Assembly: GCA_014239155.1 (NCBI GenBank)
Contig: JAAZZQ010000068.1
Coordinates: 56,230 to 120,229 of the forward strand
Direction of reading: 5' to 3'
From: Lachnospiraceae bacterium
Lineage (GTDB): Bacteria > Bacillota > Clostridia > Lachnospirales > Lachnospiraceae
DNA: 64,000 nt
Part shown: positions 54,866 to 63,294 of the stretch, piece by piece
How positions within the stretch are numbered: position 1 is the stretch's first letter
Layout of the letters: each line of letters opens with the position of its first letter
Position numbers and translations under genes: made by a program
The notes under the pieces: model-generated
What the model saw: only the letters and a program-made list of their open reading frames with translations
What the model was told of the DNA's origin: nothing
Database searches by the model: none

Positions 54866-55481
54866 AGGAAAGCAGCTTAAGCATTGCACTTTTAACATAC
54901 TGCCAGCGTTTTTATCAGATGGTACAGCAATCAAAGGTTATCTTATATTGTATCAGAGCTTAGAAAGGTATGAACCGAAGTTTTTAGAGCATACTTATTT
55001 GCGTTGAGATAGGGCGATTGCAATCCCATTGGCTTTAGACGGCGGGTTAAGGTCGTCAAAAGTAAATTTTTGTGCTGTACTATCAGTATGGGATATGGAA
55101 ATCTAAAAATGGACACAAATATCTGTTACAATATCATATTATTTTGTGTGTAAATACAAAAAGAAACTACTTGCATCAAAGCAGTTATCAGACGATATCA
55201 AACAATTCTCTTATGAGATATGTTAGAAGCATCATGTAATCATCAAATATATGAAAACAAATAAAAATCATATTTATTATATGATAAAAACGGAAGTCAG
55301 TAAAATTGTAAATCTTATGAACGGTTACACGACATACCATATATGGGAAAGATATCCCTGTTATCTCAGAAAATATTTCTAGAAAGTGCACACCTTTTGA
55401 ACAGATGCATATTTTCCTGCAGTGTTGGGACTGTTCCAGAAGAAGTGCTTTGAAAGTATATAAAGAACCAAGGATAGAAAG
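54866..55481. other. Intergenic region with IS605-like end
   Basis: No gene is supported. It holds the repeat at 55020 and AT-rich DNA upstream of the tnpB relic; remnants of another mobile element seem likely. Confidence 0.5.
55020..55065 (+). repeat. IS200/IS605-like end relic, copy 2
   Basis: GCAATCCCATTGGCTTTAGA then CGGCGGGTTAAGGTCGTCAA is a near copy of the minus-strand sequence at 23668-23712. The CCCATTGGCTTTAGACGGCGGG core recalls the hairpin at the right end of tnpB elements, yet it lies upstream of the tnpB relic, so it may be the end of a different, deleted copy. Confidence 0.55.
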
Positions 55482-56489
55482 GTGATGATAGCAGACGCTA
55501 AAGGCATATAAATATAAGATGTACCCAGATAAAGAGCAACAAATTGAGATTGCAAAAACTTTTGGATGCTGCTGGTTTGTATATAATCAAACACTGACAT
55601 ACTGCAAGGAAATATACTACTAATTGCACAAACGCGAATATATCTATAGATTTTGAGACTGGAAAATAAAACTGCCTGAATTAAGAACAGTAAAGGTGAA
55701 GCTGCACAGAGCATTTCAGGGGCAGATAAAATCCGCAACTGTTTCACAAGTTCCAAGCGGGAAATACTATGTGTCTGTTCTGGTAGAAACAGAACATGAA
55801 GAACTGCCGGATACGGATGGGCAGATTGGACTGGATTTGTGTATCACTTCAAATGGGAATAAATACAAAAATTAAAAGGCAATTAGGAAATACGAGAAAA
55901 GACTTGTAGGGCTGTAAAAGAAGCTGCCGCATAAGCAAAGGGGAGCAGTCATTATTTTAAAACCAGAAAACAGATAGCATTATGTCGCAAGAAAATCACA
56001 GCTACTAAAAAGGATTATCTCAATAATGTTTTTCATGAAATTACCAGTGAACACCAAGTGATAGTTTTGGGGAATCTCCAGATAAAAAGTATGGTGAAGA
56101 ACCATCATCTAGCGAAAGCAGTGTTGGATGTATTATGGAATGAGCTGACAAGACAGTTGGAATATAAAGCTGCGTGGGAAAAAAGGGAGTATATTAAAGT
56201 GGATATATTTTTTGCAGGCAGTCAAGTAAGTTCTTGTTGTGGGGATCAGAATGTGGACACTAAATATTTGTCTGTAAGAAATTGGATATGCCCTATTTGC
56301 GGAGCGGAACATGACAGGGATATAAACCCAGCAGGAGGATCCGGTATGGGGCGGTGATAATATGCAAAGCAGAACATGACAGGGATATAAATTCAGCGAA
56401 AAATATTCTTATGGAGGGATTAAGGCAAATAGCATAAAACAAAGTAGATAGGGCAGGGATTGCCCGAATAAACGTCCGTGGAAGTAGTA
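55482..56489 (+). pseudogene. Decayed TnpB (IS200/IS605 OrfB) pseudogene
   Basis: Fragments of TnpB occur in order but in several frames with many stops: LKAYKYKMYPDKEQQIEIAK at the start, KLHRAFQGQIKSATVSQVPS with GKYYVSVLVE, then DGQIGLDLCI where the RuvC GxDxG is damaged, later VLGNLQIKSMVKNHHLAKAV where the catalytic E of ENL is Gly, and finally the zinc-finger region RNWICPICGAEHDRDINP with the third RuvC Asp. The segment around AACATGACAGGGATATAAA is duplicated 60 bases apart (56308 and 56373). It is clearly inactive. TnpB is an RNA-guided nuclease, ancestral to Cas12. Confidence 0.88.
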
Positions 56490-56540
56490 GATAAATCAAA
56501 CAAGTTTGATTACAAAGTTTGGTTACGAGATTGATAAAGC

Positions 56541-56572
56541 AGGAAGTCTATTGACTTTAAACAATAGTTCAC
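56541..56572 (+). ncRNA. 3' end hairpin of the tnpB guide (omega) RNA scaffold / element right end
   Basis: AGGAAGTCTATTGACTTTAA followed by ACAATAGTTCAC contains the CTATTG/CAATAG hairpin and the terminal TTCAC typical, from memory, of right ends of Clostridia tnpB elements, where the scaffold ends and the guide begins. It sits 50 bases after the tnpB relic in the expected orientation. Confidence 0.55.
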
Positions 56573-57001
56573 TTGCTTGTCATAATAAATGCAATAGGTG
56601 TGATTAAAAAAGTTATGGAGTGTTCTCAATGCAAATTAGAGACTCTAAAAGTGAGAATAATAAAGACTGTCTGTGATTAAAAATTTATAGGGGATAAAAA
56701 AATTAAAGTGTTCTCAATGCAAATTAGAGATTCTAAAAGTGAGAATAAATGATTTTGAGGCATGAAAAAAATAAGATTTTAGGTTGAATAGCTGTATATT
56801 TTATACAAACATGTGTTTATTGGGAATCACCAGTAAAATCTTGACACAACAGTTAAAAAAAGCTATAATAGGCTAGTTTATAGCAGAGAGTTCTTGTAGA
56901 GAACATTTACAGTAATTGTGAACTATAATGCATAAATGAGAAAATAGTATTTTATTATATTAATAATAAATCAATAGAAGTGGTGAAAGGGAGTAATTTC
57001 T
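56573..57001. other. Intergenic region upstream of greA with a two-copy repeat
   Basis: No gene is present. Two copies of a direct repeat lie at 56620-56660 and 56709-56749 (listed separately), followed by the greA promoter region, in which TTGACA at 56843 is the only clear -35-like element. Confidence 0.5.
56620..56750. repeat. Two direct copies of a 41-base repeat
   Basis: TGTTCTCAATGCAAATTAGA, then GACTCTAAAAGTGAGAATAA appears at 56620 and again at 56709 with one difference (GATTCT). The copies are separated by about 48 bases of unrelated sequence. The ends TTCTCA and TGAGAA are inverted and the centre TTAGAGACTCTAA is palindromic. Confidence 0.85.
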
Positions 57002-57490
57002 ATGGAAGCAAAGAAGAATTTATTGACGCGTGAAGGATTGAAAAAATATGAGGATGAGCTGCATGAGCTTAAAGTGGTCAAACGAAAAGAAGTTGCACAA
57101 AAAATTAAGGAAGCAAGGGAGCAGGGCGACCTTTCGGAGAATGCTGAGTACGATGCAGCCAAAGATGAGCAGCGCGACATTGAAGCGCGTATCGAGGAGC
57201 TTGAGAAAATCCTTAAAAACGTGGAAGTCGGTGATATGGATGAGGATGGACATGATTTAGATAAGGTGAGTTTCGGACTTGCAGTCAAGGTAAAAGATAA
57301 TGAGTTTGATGATGAGATGGAGTTTAAGATTGTAGGCGCGACAGAGGCAAATAGTCTGAAGGGAAGAATCTCTAATGAATCACCACTTGGAAAGGCATTA
57401 CTCGGAGCAAAAAGAGGAGATATTGTCACTGTTGAGGCTCCAGCGGGTGTGATTGAATATACGATATTAGATATTTATAAGCCAGAATAG
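57002..57490 (+). CDS. greA: Transcription elongation factor GreA
   Basis: A 162-residue factor that rescues backtracked RNA polymerase by stimulating transcript cleavage. The N-terminal coiled coil has LTREGLKKYEDELHELK and the acidic tip EQGDLSENAEYDAAKDEQ with the Asp and Glu that enter the polymerase channel. The C-terminal FKBP-like part contains ISNESPLGKALLGAKRGD. Start follows GAAAGGGAG. It immediately precedes lysS, a usual clostridial order. Confidence 0.97.
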   Translation: MEAKKNLLTREGLKKYEDELHELKVVKRKEVAQKIKEAREQGDLSENAEYDAAKDEQRDIEARIEELEKILKNVEVGDMDEDGHDLDKVSFGLAVKVKDNEFDDEMEFKIVGATEANSLKGRISNESPLGKALLGAKRGDIVTVEAPAGVIEYTILDIYKPE

Positions 57491-57575
57491 AGCAGGAAGA
57501 GGGTTTCTAAGAAGATATTTAAAGAGATTCTGAAACTTTATGATGGATACTAAAAACAATGAGAGGAGAGTTTTT

Positions 57576-59075
57576 GTGTCACAAGAGAATAACAACCAAA
57601 ATAATCAGCAGCAGGATGTAAATCAGCTTTTGAAGGTGCGCAGAGAGAAGCTTACGGCGCTACAAGAGGCGGGAAAGGATCCATTTCAGATTACAAAGTT
57701 TGATATTACCCATCACAGTCAAGATATAAAGGACAACTTTGATGCATTGGAGGGAAAGAACGTAACCATAGCAGGACGCATGATGTTCAAGCGTGTTATG
57801 GGAAAAGCTTCTTTTTGTAATATACAGGACTTAAAGGGAAATATTCAATGCTATATTGCAAGGGACAGCATTGGCGAGGAGTCCTATGCAGATTTCAAGA
57901 AATATGATGTAGGTGATATTCTTGGCATCAGTGGCGAGGTTTTTAAAACAAAGACAGGTGAAATGTCTATTCACGCGGTATCTGTCACATTACTATCAAA
58001 GAGTCTTCAGATTCTTCCTGAGAAGTTTCACGGATTGACTGACACAGACACCCGTTATCGTCAGAGATATGTAGATTTAATTATGAACACAGAGGTGAGG
58101 GATACTTTTATCAAGCGCTCTAAAGTACTTTCAAGCATTCGCCGCTACCTTGATGAACAGGACTTTATGGAGGTGGAGACACCAATGCTTGTGTCCAACG
58201 CAGGTGGCGCGGCAGCAAGACCATTTGAAACGCATTTTAATGCGCTTGATGAGGATTTAAAGCTTCGTATTTCTCTTGAATTGTATTTAAAGAGGCTGAT
58301 TGTTGGTGGTATGGAACGTGTTTATGAGATTGGTCGTGTGTTTCGTAATGAGGGACTTGACACAAGACATAATCCAGAATTTACGCTGATGGAGTTGTAT
58401 CAGGCATACACAGACTATCATGGAATGATGGATTTGACGGAGAATCTTTACCGTTATGTTGCAAAAGAAGTAACAGGTTCGGAAATTCTTACCTACGGCG
58501 AACACCAGATGGATTTATCAAAACCGTTTGAACGCATTACGATGGTGGATGCTGTTAAGAAGTATTCTGGTGTTGATTTCAATGAGATTCATACTCTGGA
58601 AGATGCGAGAGCAATTGCAAAAGAGAAACATGTAGAGATAGAGGATCGACATAAAAAGGGAGATATTCTAAATCGCTTCTTTGAGGATTTTGTGGAGGAG
58701 CATTTAATTCAGCCGACATTCGTGATGGATCACCCAATTGAGATTTCCCCGCTTACAAAGAAAAAGCTAGGGAATCCAGAGTATGTGGAGCGTTTTGAGT
58801 TCTTTATGAACGGCTGGGAGATGGCGAATGCCTACTCTGAGCTCAACGACCCAATTGACCAGCGAGCGCGCTTTGCAGCGCAGGAGGAGCTTTTGGCAGC
58901 AGGGGACGCGGAGGCAAATCATACGGATGAGGACTTTTTAAATGCACTCAGTATTGGTATGCCACCGACGGGAGGAATTGGTTTTGGTATTGACAGAATG
59001 GTCATGATGATGACGAATAGTCCTGCGATCAGGGATGTGTTATTGTTCCCGACGATGAAGTCGTTGGACAAGTAA
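57576..59075 (+). CDS. lysS: Lysyl-tRNA synthetase, class II
   Basis: A 499-residue aminoacyl-tRNA synthetase. An N-terminal OB-fold anticodon domain (about 50-150; VTIAGRMMFKRVMGKASFC) precedes the class II core with motif 2 FRNEGLDTRHNPEFTLMEL and motif 3 GIGFGIDRMVMMMTNSPAIR. The GTG at 57576 has GAGAGGAG seven bases upstream and gives the usual length; an ATG at 57540 would add 12 residues but lacks a site. greA is 85 bases upstream. No T-box leader is seen. The mobile element begins a short way after its stop. Confidence 0.96.
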   Translation: MSQENNNQNNQQQDVNQLLKVRREKLTALQEAGKDPFQITKFDITHHSQDIKDNFDALEGKNVTIAGRMMFKRVMGKASFCNIQDLKGNIQCYIARDSIGEESYADFKKYDVGDILGISGEVFKTKTGEMSIHAVSVTLLSKSLQILPEKFHGLTDTDTRYRQRYVDLIMNTEVRDTFIKRSKVLSSIRRYLDEQDFMEVETPMLVSNAGGAAARPFETHFNALDEDLKLRISLELYLKRLIVGGMERVYEIGRVFRNEGLDTRHNPEFTLMELYQAYTDYHGMMDLTENLYRYVAKEVTGSEILTYGEHQMDLSKPFERITMVDAVKKYSGVDFNEIHTLEDARAIAKEKHVEIEDRHKKGDILNRFFEDFVEEHLIQPTFVMDHPIEISPLTKKKLGNPEYVERFEFFMNGWEMANAYSELNDPIDQRARFAAQEELLAAGDAEANHTDEDFLNALSIGMPPTGGIGFGIDRMVMMMTNSPAIRDVLLFPTMKSLDK

Positions 59076-59295
59076 AATCCAGTGTTTTCAAGGGTTTCAG
59101 CTACTTGTTATCCGCATAGTGCAACAAAAGTGCAACAAATTTTGAACGAATAATACGGAATAATACCCTGATGTACGTTCATGGTTGTGCGAATCCAATC
59201 AAATATTTGTACCTACAAGGACATTTTTCTAAGAGAAATTTTAGAGAGATGTCCTTTTTGTTATGGTCAAAAAATTCAGAATGGAGGAAAGCATT
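59076..59295. other. Junction between chromosome and integrative element
   Basis: Base composition changes here from AT-rich chromosomal DNA to the GC-richer element. A small direct repeat, GTGCAACAAAAGTGCAACAAA (59119-59139), lies between lysS and the first element gene. The exact attachment site cannot be fixed without the other end. Confidence 0.5.
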
Positions 59296-59815
59296 ATGAC
59301 AAACACAGCGTTAAGAGCAGGGGCGCAGAGCGCCAACAACACACACATGGTTTTTGCAAACGAGGAACATGAGAAATTTTATTTTGAGAAACTGGAACAG
59401 GCGAGGTATCAGGACAGCTACCACAAGGCGTTGATTTACATTCTCGGTATTTCAGAGGACACAAGAAATCATTTCAGCCAGATTTATGACATCAAGTCCG
59501 GGTATATCAAGCCAGAGTGTCTGCATCAGGGCTGGCAGACCAGCGGAAGTGTGAGGGTAGTGAGGCTTGCCTTTAACCTTTACACAGACGGAACGCCAAG
59601 CGTTGATGACTATGAGAGCGAGGACGAGCAGGATCAGGGAGTGCAGGGAGTATTCGGTAAGCGATATTTTCTGCTGTGGCTACGCAATGTATTTCTGGCA
59701 GGGCATCAGGCTCCGTTATCCGGAATACTGCGAGAAACAGAAATCCATTGAAGAAATCCTTGCGGAAATGGAGAGGAAACGTGCTGAAAATTCGACTGAT
59801 GGGAACGAAGAATGA
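59296..59815 (+). pseudogene. DUF6075-type element protein, frameshifted
   Basis: The first 110 codons (TALRAGAQSANNTHMVFANE, FYFEKLEQARYQDSYHKALI, LGISEDTRNHFSQIYDI) match a short protein common at this end of Clostridia integrative elements, DUF6075 by memory. Near 59640-59655 the frame changes: the rest, YSVSDIFCCGYAMYFWQGIR then LRYPEYCEKQKSIEEIL, lies one frame over and ends at 59815. A single-base indel explains it, either a real mutation or a sequencing error. The ATG follows GGAGGAAAG. Role unknown. Confidence 0.7.
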
Positions 59816-59963
59816 TATTAAATGGTTCGAGAAGATTCTGAAAAGACAGCCCAAAGTGGCTGTGACGGAAGTTTCCGAACTGTACCGGAATAAAGGTACA
59901 AACAGGTATTACCGGGCTTATGTGGAAGTGCAGAAAGCCAACATCAAAGAAAAATCTAACTGA
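59781..59963 (+). CDS. DUF3970-like small protein
   Basis: A 60-residue protein from a GTG start preceded by GGAGAGGAAA. KIRLMGTKNDIKWFEKIL and the later NRYYRAYVEV resemble DUF3970, small proteins found in Tn916/Tn1549-like elements. It overlaps the end of the DUF6075 gene by 35 bases and precedes parA by 17. No function is known. Confidence 0.65.
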   Translation: MLKIRLMGTKNDIKWFEKILKRQPKVAVTEVSELYRNKGTNRYYRAYVEVQKANIKEKSN

Positions 59964-59980
59964 TACGGAGGAATAAAACC

Positions 59981-60766
59981 ATGTGTAAAATTATAGCAAT
60001 CGCAAACCAAAAGGGCGGTGTGGGCAAGACCACCACCACAAGCAACTTAGGGATCGGACTTGCAAAGCAGGGAAAGAAAGTTTTAGTCATAGATGCGGAC
60101 GCACAGGGCAGTTTGACCGCAAGCCTCGGCTTCACAGAGCCGGACAAGCTGGAAGTCACTCTTGCGAATGTCATGGAAAAAGTCATCAATGACGAGGAAA
60201 TAGAGTCGGGGTATGGTATCTTAAAGCATGACGAGGGCATTGACCTGATGCCGGGGAATATTGAGCTGTCCGGTTTGGAAGTTTCCCTTGTGAACGTGAT
60301 GAGCAGGGAGATTATGATGCGCTCTTATGTGGAGAGGGTTAAGGAAAGGTATGATTATATCCTGATTGACTGTATGCCTTCTCTCGGCATGATAACAATA
60401 AACGCCTTTGCGTGTGCCGACAGCATACTCATTCCGGTTCAGGCGGCATATCTGCCCGTTAAAGGATTGGAACAGCTTATTAAGACCATAGGCAAGGTAA
60501 AGCGGCAGATTAACCCGAAACTGGAGATTGAGGGAATACTTCTGACAATGGTTGACAGCCGGACGAACTATGCGAAGGATATTACATCACTTCTTGTTGA
60601 GAATTATGGAAAGAATGTAAGGATATTCGAGAACAGCATACCGATGTCAGTGAGGGCGGCGGAAACTTCCGCAGAGGGCATAAGCATTTATCAGCATGAC
60701 CCAAAAGGCAAGGTTGCGGGGGCATACCAGTCCTTGACAAAGGAGGTGCTTGGAGATGGCAGGTAA
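59981..60766 (+). CDS. parA: ParA/Soj-type partition ATPase
   Basis: A 261-residue P-loop ATPase. The deviant Walker A KGGVGKTTT is at 11-19, VLVIDADAQGS is motif A' and YILIDCMPSLGM is Walker B. Such proteins move or retain plasmids and also occur on integrative conjugative elements, where they stabilise the excised circle. The start follows ACGGAGGAA. Its 3' end overlaps parB by 11 bases. Confidence 0.93.
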   Translation: MCKIIAIANQKGGVGKTTTTSNLGIGLAKQGKKVLVIDADAQGSLTASLGFTEPDKLEVTLANVMEKVINDEEIESGYGILKHDEGIDLMPGNIELSGLEVSLVNVMSREIMMRSYVERVKERYDYILIDCMPSLGMITINAFACADSILIPVQAAYLPVKGLEQLIKTIGKVKRQINPKLEIEGILLTMVDSRTNYAKDITSLLVENYGKNVRIFENSIPMSVRAAETSAEGISIYQHDPKGKVAGAYQSLTKEVLGDGR

Positions 60767-61631
60767 GGCAGGGAGCGCATCAAAAGTCAGGCTGAGCAGT
60801 TTTGACGATTTATTCGGAGGTGCGGAAAATGTAGCGGGGGAGCAGATTATCCATGCGAAGCTGGCAGATCTGCATACCTTCAAAGGACACCCGTTTCGTG
60901 TCCTTGACGATGAAAAAATGGAGGAAACAACAGAGAGCATCAGTAGATACGGTGTGCTTGTGCCGGGGCTTGCAAGACCGAGGGAAGGCGGCGGCTATGA
61001 AATCATAGCCGGACACCGGAGGAAACGGGGTTCGGAGTTAGCGGGGCTTGACACCATGCCCGTCATCGTTAGGAATTATACGGACGATGAAGCCACAATT
61101 ATCATGGTGGATTCCAATATTCAACGGGAGGACATTCTACCGAGCGAGAAAGCAAAGGCTTATGCCATGAAGTATGAAGCTATGAAGCATCAGGGCAGCA
61201 AAGGGGGAAGCACTCTTGACGAAGTGGGGGAAGCTGCCGGGGAAAGCGGAAAGACGGTGCAGAGGTATGTGTGGCTCTCCCGATTGTCGGATGAACTTCT
61301 TGGTATGGTAGATGCAAAAAAGATAGGAATATCGCAGGGCGTGGATATTTCCTTTCTGTCGGAGGAACAGCAGCAGTATGTGGAGGTTGTTCTTCAGGAA
61401 ACAGGCGCAGCGGTTTCTAATGCACAGGCGGCAAAGCTGAAAGAGTATGGGAAAAGCGGAGAGCTGACTCTGCCAATAGTGCGGCTGATACTGGCGGAGG
61501 AAAAGCCGAAAGAAAGAAAAGTAACAATCAAGGGCGATAAGATCAGCCAGTATTTTTCGGAGGATTATTCCAATGACGATATAGAGGGCATCATTATCCA
61601 GCTTTTGGAGGAATGGCAGAAGAAACAGTGA
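60756..61631 (+). CDS. parB: ParB-type partition protein
   Basis: A 291-residue DNA-binding partner of ParA. The N-terminal ParB nuclease/CTPase-like domain has HPFRVLDDEKMEETTESISR and YEIIAGHRRKRGSELAG, with the conserved GHRR; NIQREDILPSEKAKAY follows. The middle helix-turn-helix reads AAGESGKTVQRYVWLSRL. The ATG at 60756 is ten bases from AAAGGAGG; a TTG at 60750 is too close. It is followed by repA after 13 bases. Confidence 0.93.
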   Translation: MAGKAGSASKVRLSSFDDLFGGAENVAGEQIIHAKLADLHTFKGHPFRVLDDEKMEETTESISRYGVLVPGLARPREGGGYEIIAGHRRKRGSELAGLDTMPVIVRNYTDDEATIIMVDSNIQREDILPSEKAKAYAMKYEAMKHQGSKGGSTLDEVGEAAGESGKTVQRYVWLSRLSDELLGMVDAKKIGISQGVDISFLSEEQQQYVEVVLQETGAAVSNAQAAKLKEYGKSGELTLPIVRLILAEEKPKERKVTIKGDKISQYFSEDYSNDDIEGIIIQLLEEWQKKQ

Positions 61632-61644
61632 AAGGGGCGGTAGA

Positions 61645-62721
61645 ATGGGCGAGCCATTAAAGTTTGATTATTACTATGGCGTTGAAGCGGAGCAGTTTTC
61701 TTTTTACTGGGTTCCCCGCCTTTTGATAAAGGACGAGCGTTTCAAGGGGCTTAGCAGCGATGCTAAGCTCCTATACGGGCTGATGCTTGACAGAATGGCG
61801 CTATCCATGAAAAATGGGTGGCTGGACGATGAAAACAGGGCATATATCATTTATACGGTTGACAACATAATGGAAGATTTGGGCTGTGCAAAGGCAACCT
61901 GTGTGAAGGTTATAAAAGAGCTTGACAGTGAGAACGGGATTGGGTTAATAGAGAAAAAACGCAGGGGGCTTGGCAAGCCTGACATTATTTATGTGAAAAA
62001 TTTTGCGGCGGTAGAGGACAAAGAGCCGGAAAAAACAGCCGCAAATACTGATAAATCCACAGAAGTTCAAAATCTGAACTTCAAGAAGTTCAATAATTAT
62101 ACTTCTGGAAGTTCAAAATCTGAACCTCAAGAAGTTCAGGATTTAGACTTACAGAAGTCCAAAAAACAGACTTCAAGAAGTTCAGAAAGTGAACCTCTTG
62201 AAGTTCAAAAAACAGACCCTAATTATACTAACTATAATTATACCAATATGAGTTATACCAATCCTATCAATCAATCAGAGGGAAATGTGGATAATTCAGG
62301 AGCGCATGAAAAAGAGGATACGATTGATGTGATTGATGAAACAGCAGCATATATGAAACTGATTCGTGATAATATCGAATATGAGCATCACATGAAATAT
62401 GACCAGCATGGCGATAAGGAGATGTATGAGGAAATCTACGAAACAATCTGTGACGTAGTATGCGTGAGGCGGCAGACAATCCGCATCAATGGGGAAGAAT
62501 ACCCTTATGAACTTGTAAAATCACGTTTCCTGAAGCTGAACAGCAGCCATGTGGAGTATGTCATGGGGTGCATGAAAGATACCGTTACAAAGATTACAAA
62601 CATCAGGGCATACCTGATTACCACACTTTACAATGCCCCCTCAACCATGAGCCATTACTACCAGCAGGCAGTTCAGCATGATATGTATGGCAGAGGGTGG
62701 GCAGAAAAAGGAATTACATAG
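61645..62721 (+). CDS. repA: RepA_N-type replication initiator
   Basis: A 358-residue initiator. The conserved N-terminal winged-helix domain reads FSFYWVPRLLIKDERFKGLS then SDAKLLYGLMLDRM and NIMEDLGCAKATCVKVIKEL, the RepA_N signature of Firmicutes theta plasmids and Tn1549-type elements. Residues about 135-205 are a low-complexity Ser/Asn/Gln region coded by repeats of AGAAGTTCA, which may be the origin. The C-terminal 120 residues are the host-specific part. Start follows AAAGGGGCGG. Confidence 0.92.
   Translation: MGEPLKFDYYYGVEAEQFSFYWVPRLLIKDERFKGLSSDAKLLYGLMLDRMALSMKNGWLDDENRAYIIYTVDNIMEDLGCAKATCVKVIKELDSENGIGLIEKKRRGLGKPDIIYVKNFAAVEDKEPEKTAANTDKSTEVQNLNFKKFNNYTSGSSKSEPQEVQDLDLQKSKKQTSRSSESEPLEVQKTDPNYTNYNYTNMSYTNPINQSEGNVDNSGAHEKEDTIDVIDETAAYMKLIRDNIEYEHHMKYDQHGDKEMYEEIYETICDVVCVRRQTIRINGEEYPYELVKSRFLKLNSSHVEYVMGCMKDTVTKITNIRAYLITTLYNAPSTMSHYYQQAVQHDMYGRGWAEKGIT
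62061..62208 (+). repeat. Iteron-like repeats inside repA, candidate replication origin
   Basis: AGAAGTTCA or GAAGTTCA recurs at least six times on the plus strand (for example 62061, 62084, 62176 and 62200) with TCTGAACTTC and CTGAACCTC copies in the other orientation. RepA_N replicons are known to keep their origin within the rep gene, which fits this position. Confidence 0.6.
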
Positions 62722-62807
62722 TGGACTTCTGGACACAATGTCCAGAGGTGGAAAATAGTTCAGGCAGGGTGTATGATACTGTTATGGAACTGGAAACGGA
62801 GGAACTT

Positions 62808-63176
62808 ATGGTGAAACAAACATATATTACAGAGGAAGAACAGAGAAAATGCCGGAAGGTGGCGGACACTTTTCGGGAGCTTGAAGATGTGGACGTTGTG
62901 GTGGTCGATGTGGGCAGATATGGTTTTGTAAAGCTGCAATACTATTCGCCGCAAAAAGGTTTTGAGAACGACTATACCTTTACAGAGAGCATAAGGCTGT
63001 TTGAAGATTTGTGGGAGGAATGGCTGCATACACAGCTTATCGTGCTGGCAAAGGAAATGAAGATAGAGGATGTGGACTATGATGATATATTCAAGCGTCT
63101 GCCGGAAGAAAAGCAGAAGGAGCTTATGGGCTGGAAACAGCGCTTCGCAGAGATAGCGGGAATAGAGATACAATAG
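62808..63176 (+). CDS. Hypothetical protein of the integrative element
   Basis: A 122-residue acidic protein: YITEEEQRKCRKVADTFREL, VVVVDVGRYGFVKLQYY and a helical end (RLPEEKQKELMGWKQRFAEI). The ATG at 62808 follows ACGGAGGAAC; upstream in-frame starts overlap repA and lack a site. No family is recognised. It is the last gene before a long perfect hairpin. Confidence 0.65.
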   Translation: MVKQTYITEEEQRKCRKVADTFRELEDVDVVVVDVGRYGFVKLQYYSPQKGFENDYTFTESIRLFEDLWEEWLHTQLIVLAKEMKIEDVDYDDIFKRLPEEKQKELMGWKQRFAEIAGIEIQ

Positions 63177-63208
63177 CCTGCCAAAGTGTAGTGGGTGGCA
63201 CTTTCAAG

Positions 63209-63254
63209 CCTTGCCGGAAGTGTGATTATCTTTTCAATCACACTTCCGGCAAGG
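63209..63254 (+). terminator. Perfect 19-bp inverted repeat, terminator of the element operon
   Basis: CCTTGCCGGAAGTGTGATT and its exact complement flank an eight-base loop ATCTTTTC; TTTC follows. It ends the parA-parB-repA transcript and lies about 40 bases from the transposase stop codon. Confidence 0.75.
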
Positions 63255-63294
63255 TTTCAGGAGGTACGGAGGGTGAAGCCCCATAAGCGCGAAC

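Noticed and set aside
56620..56750. Two repeats with a spacer-like gap as a CRISPR array
   Set aside because: Only two copies, no third repeat, a spacer of about 48 bases, no cas genes in the window, and palindromic structure more typical of an intergenic element.
57490..57576. T-box leader upstream of lysS
   Set aside because: Only 85 bases separate greA and lysS, and no T-box consensus (TGGNACCGCG-like) is present.
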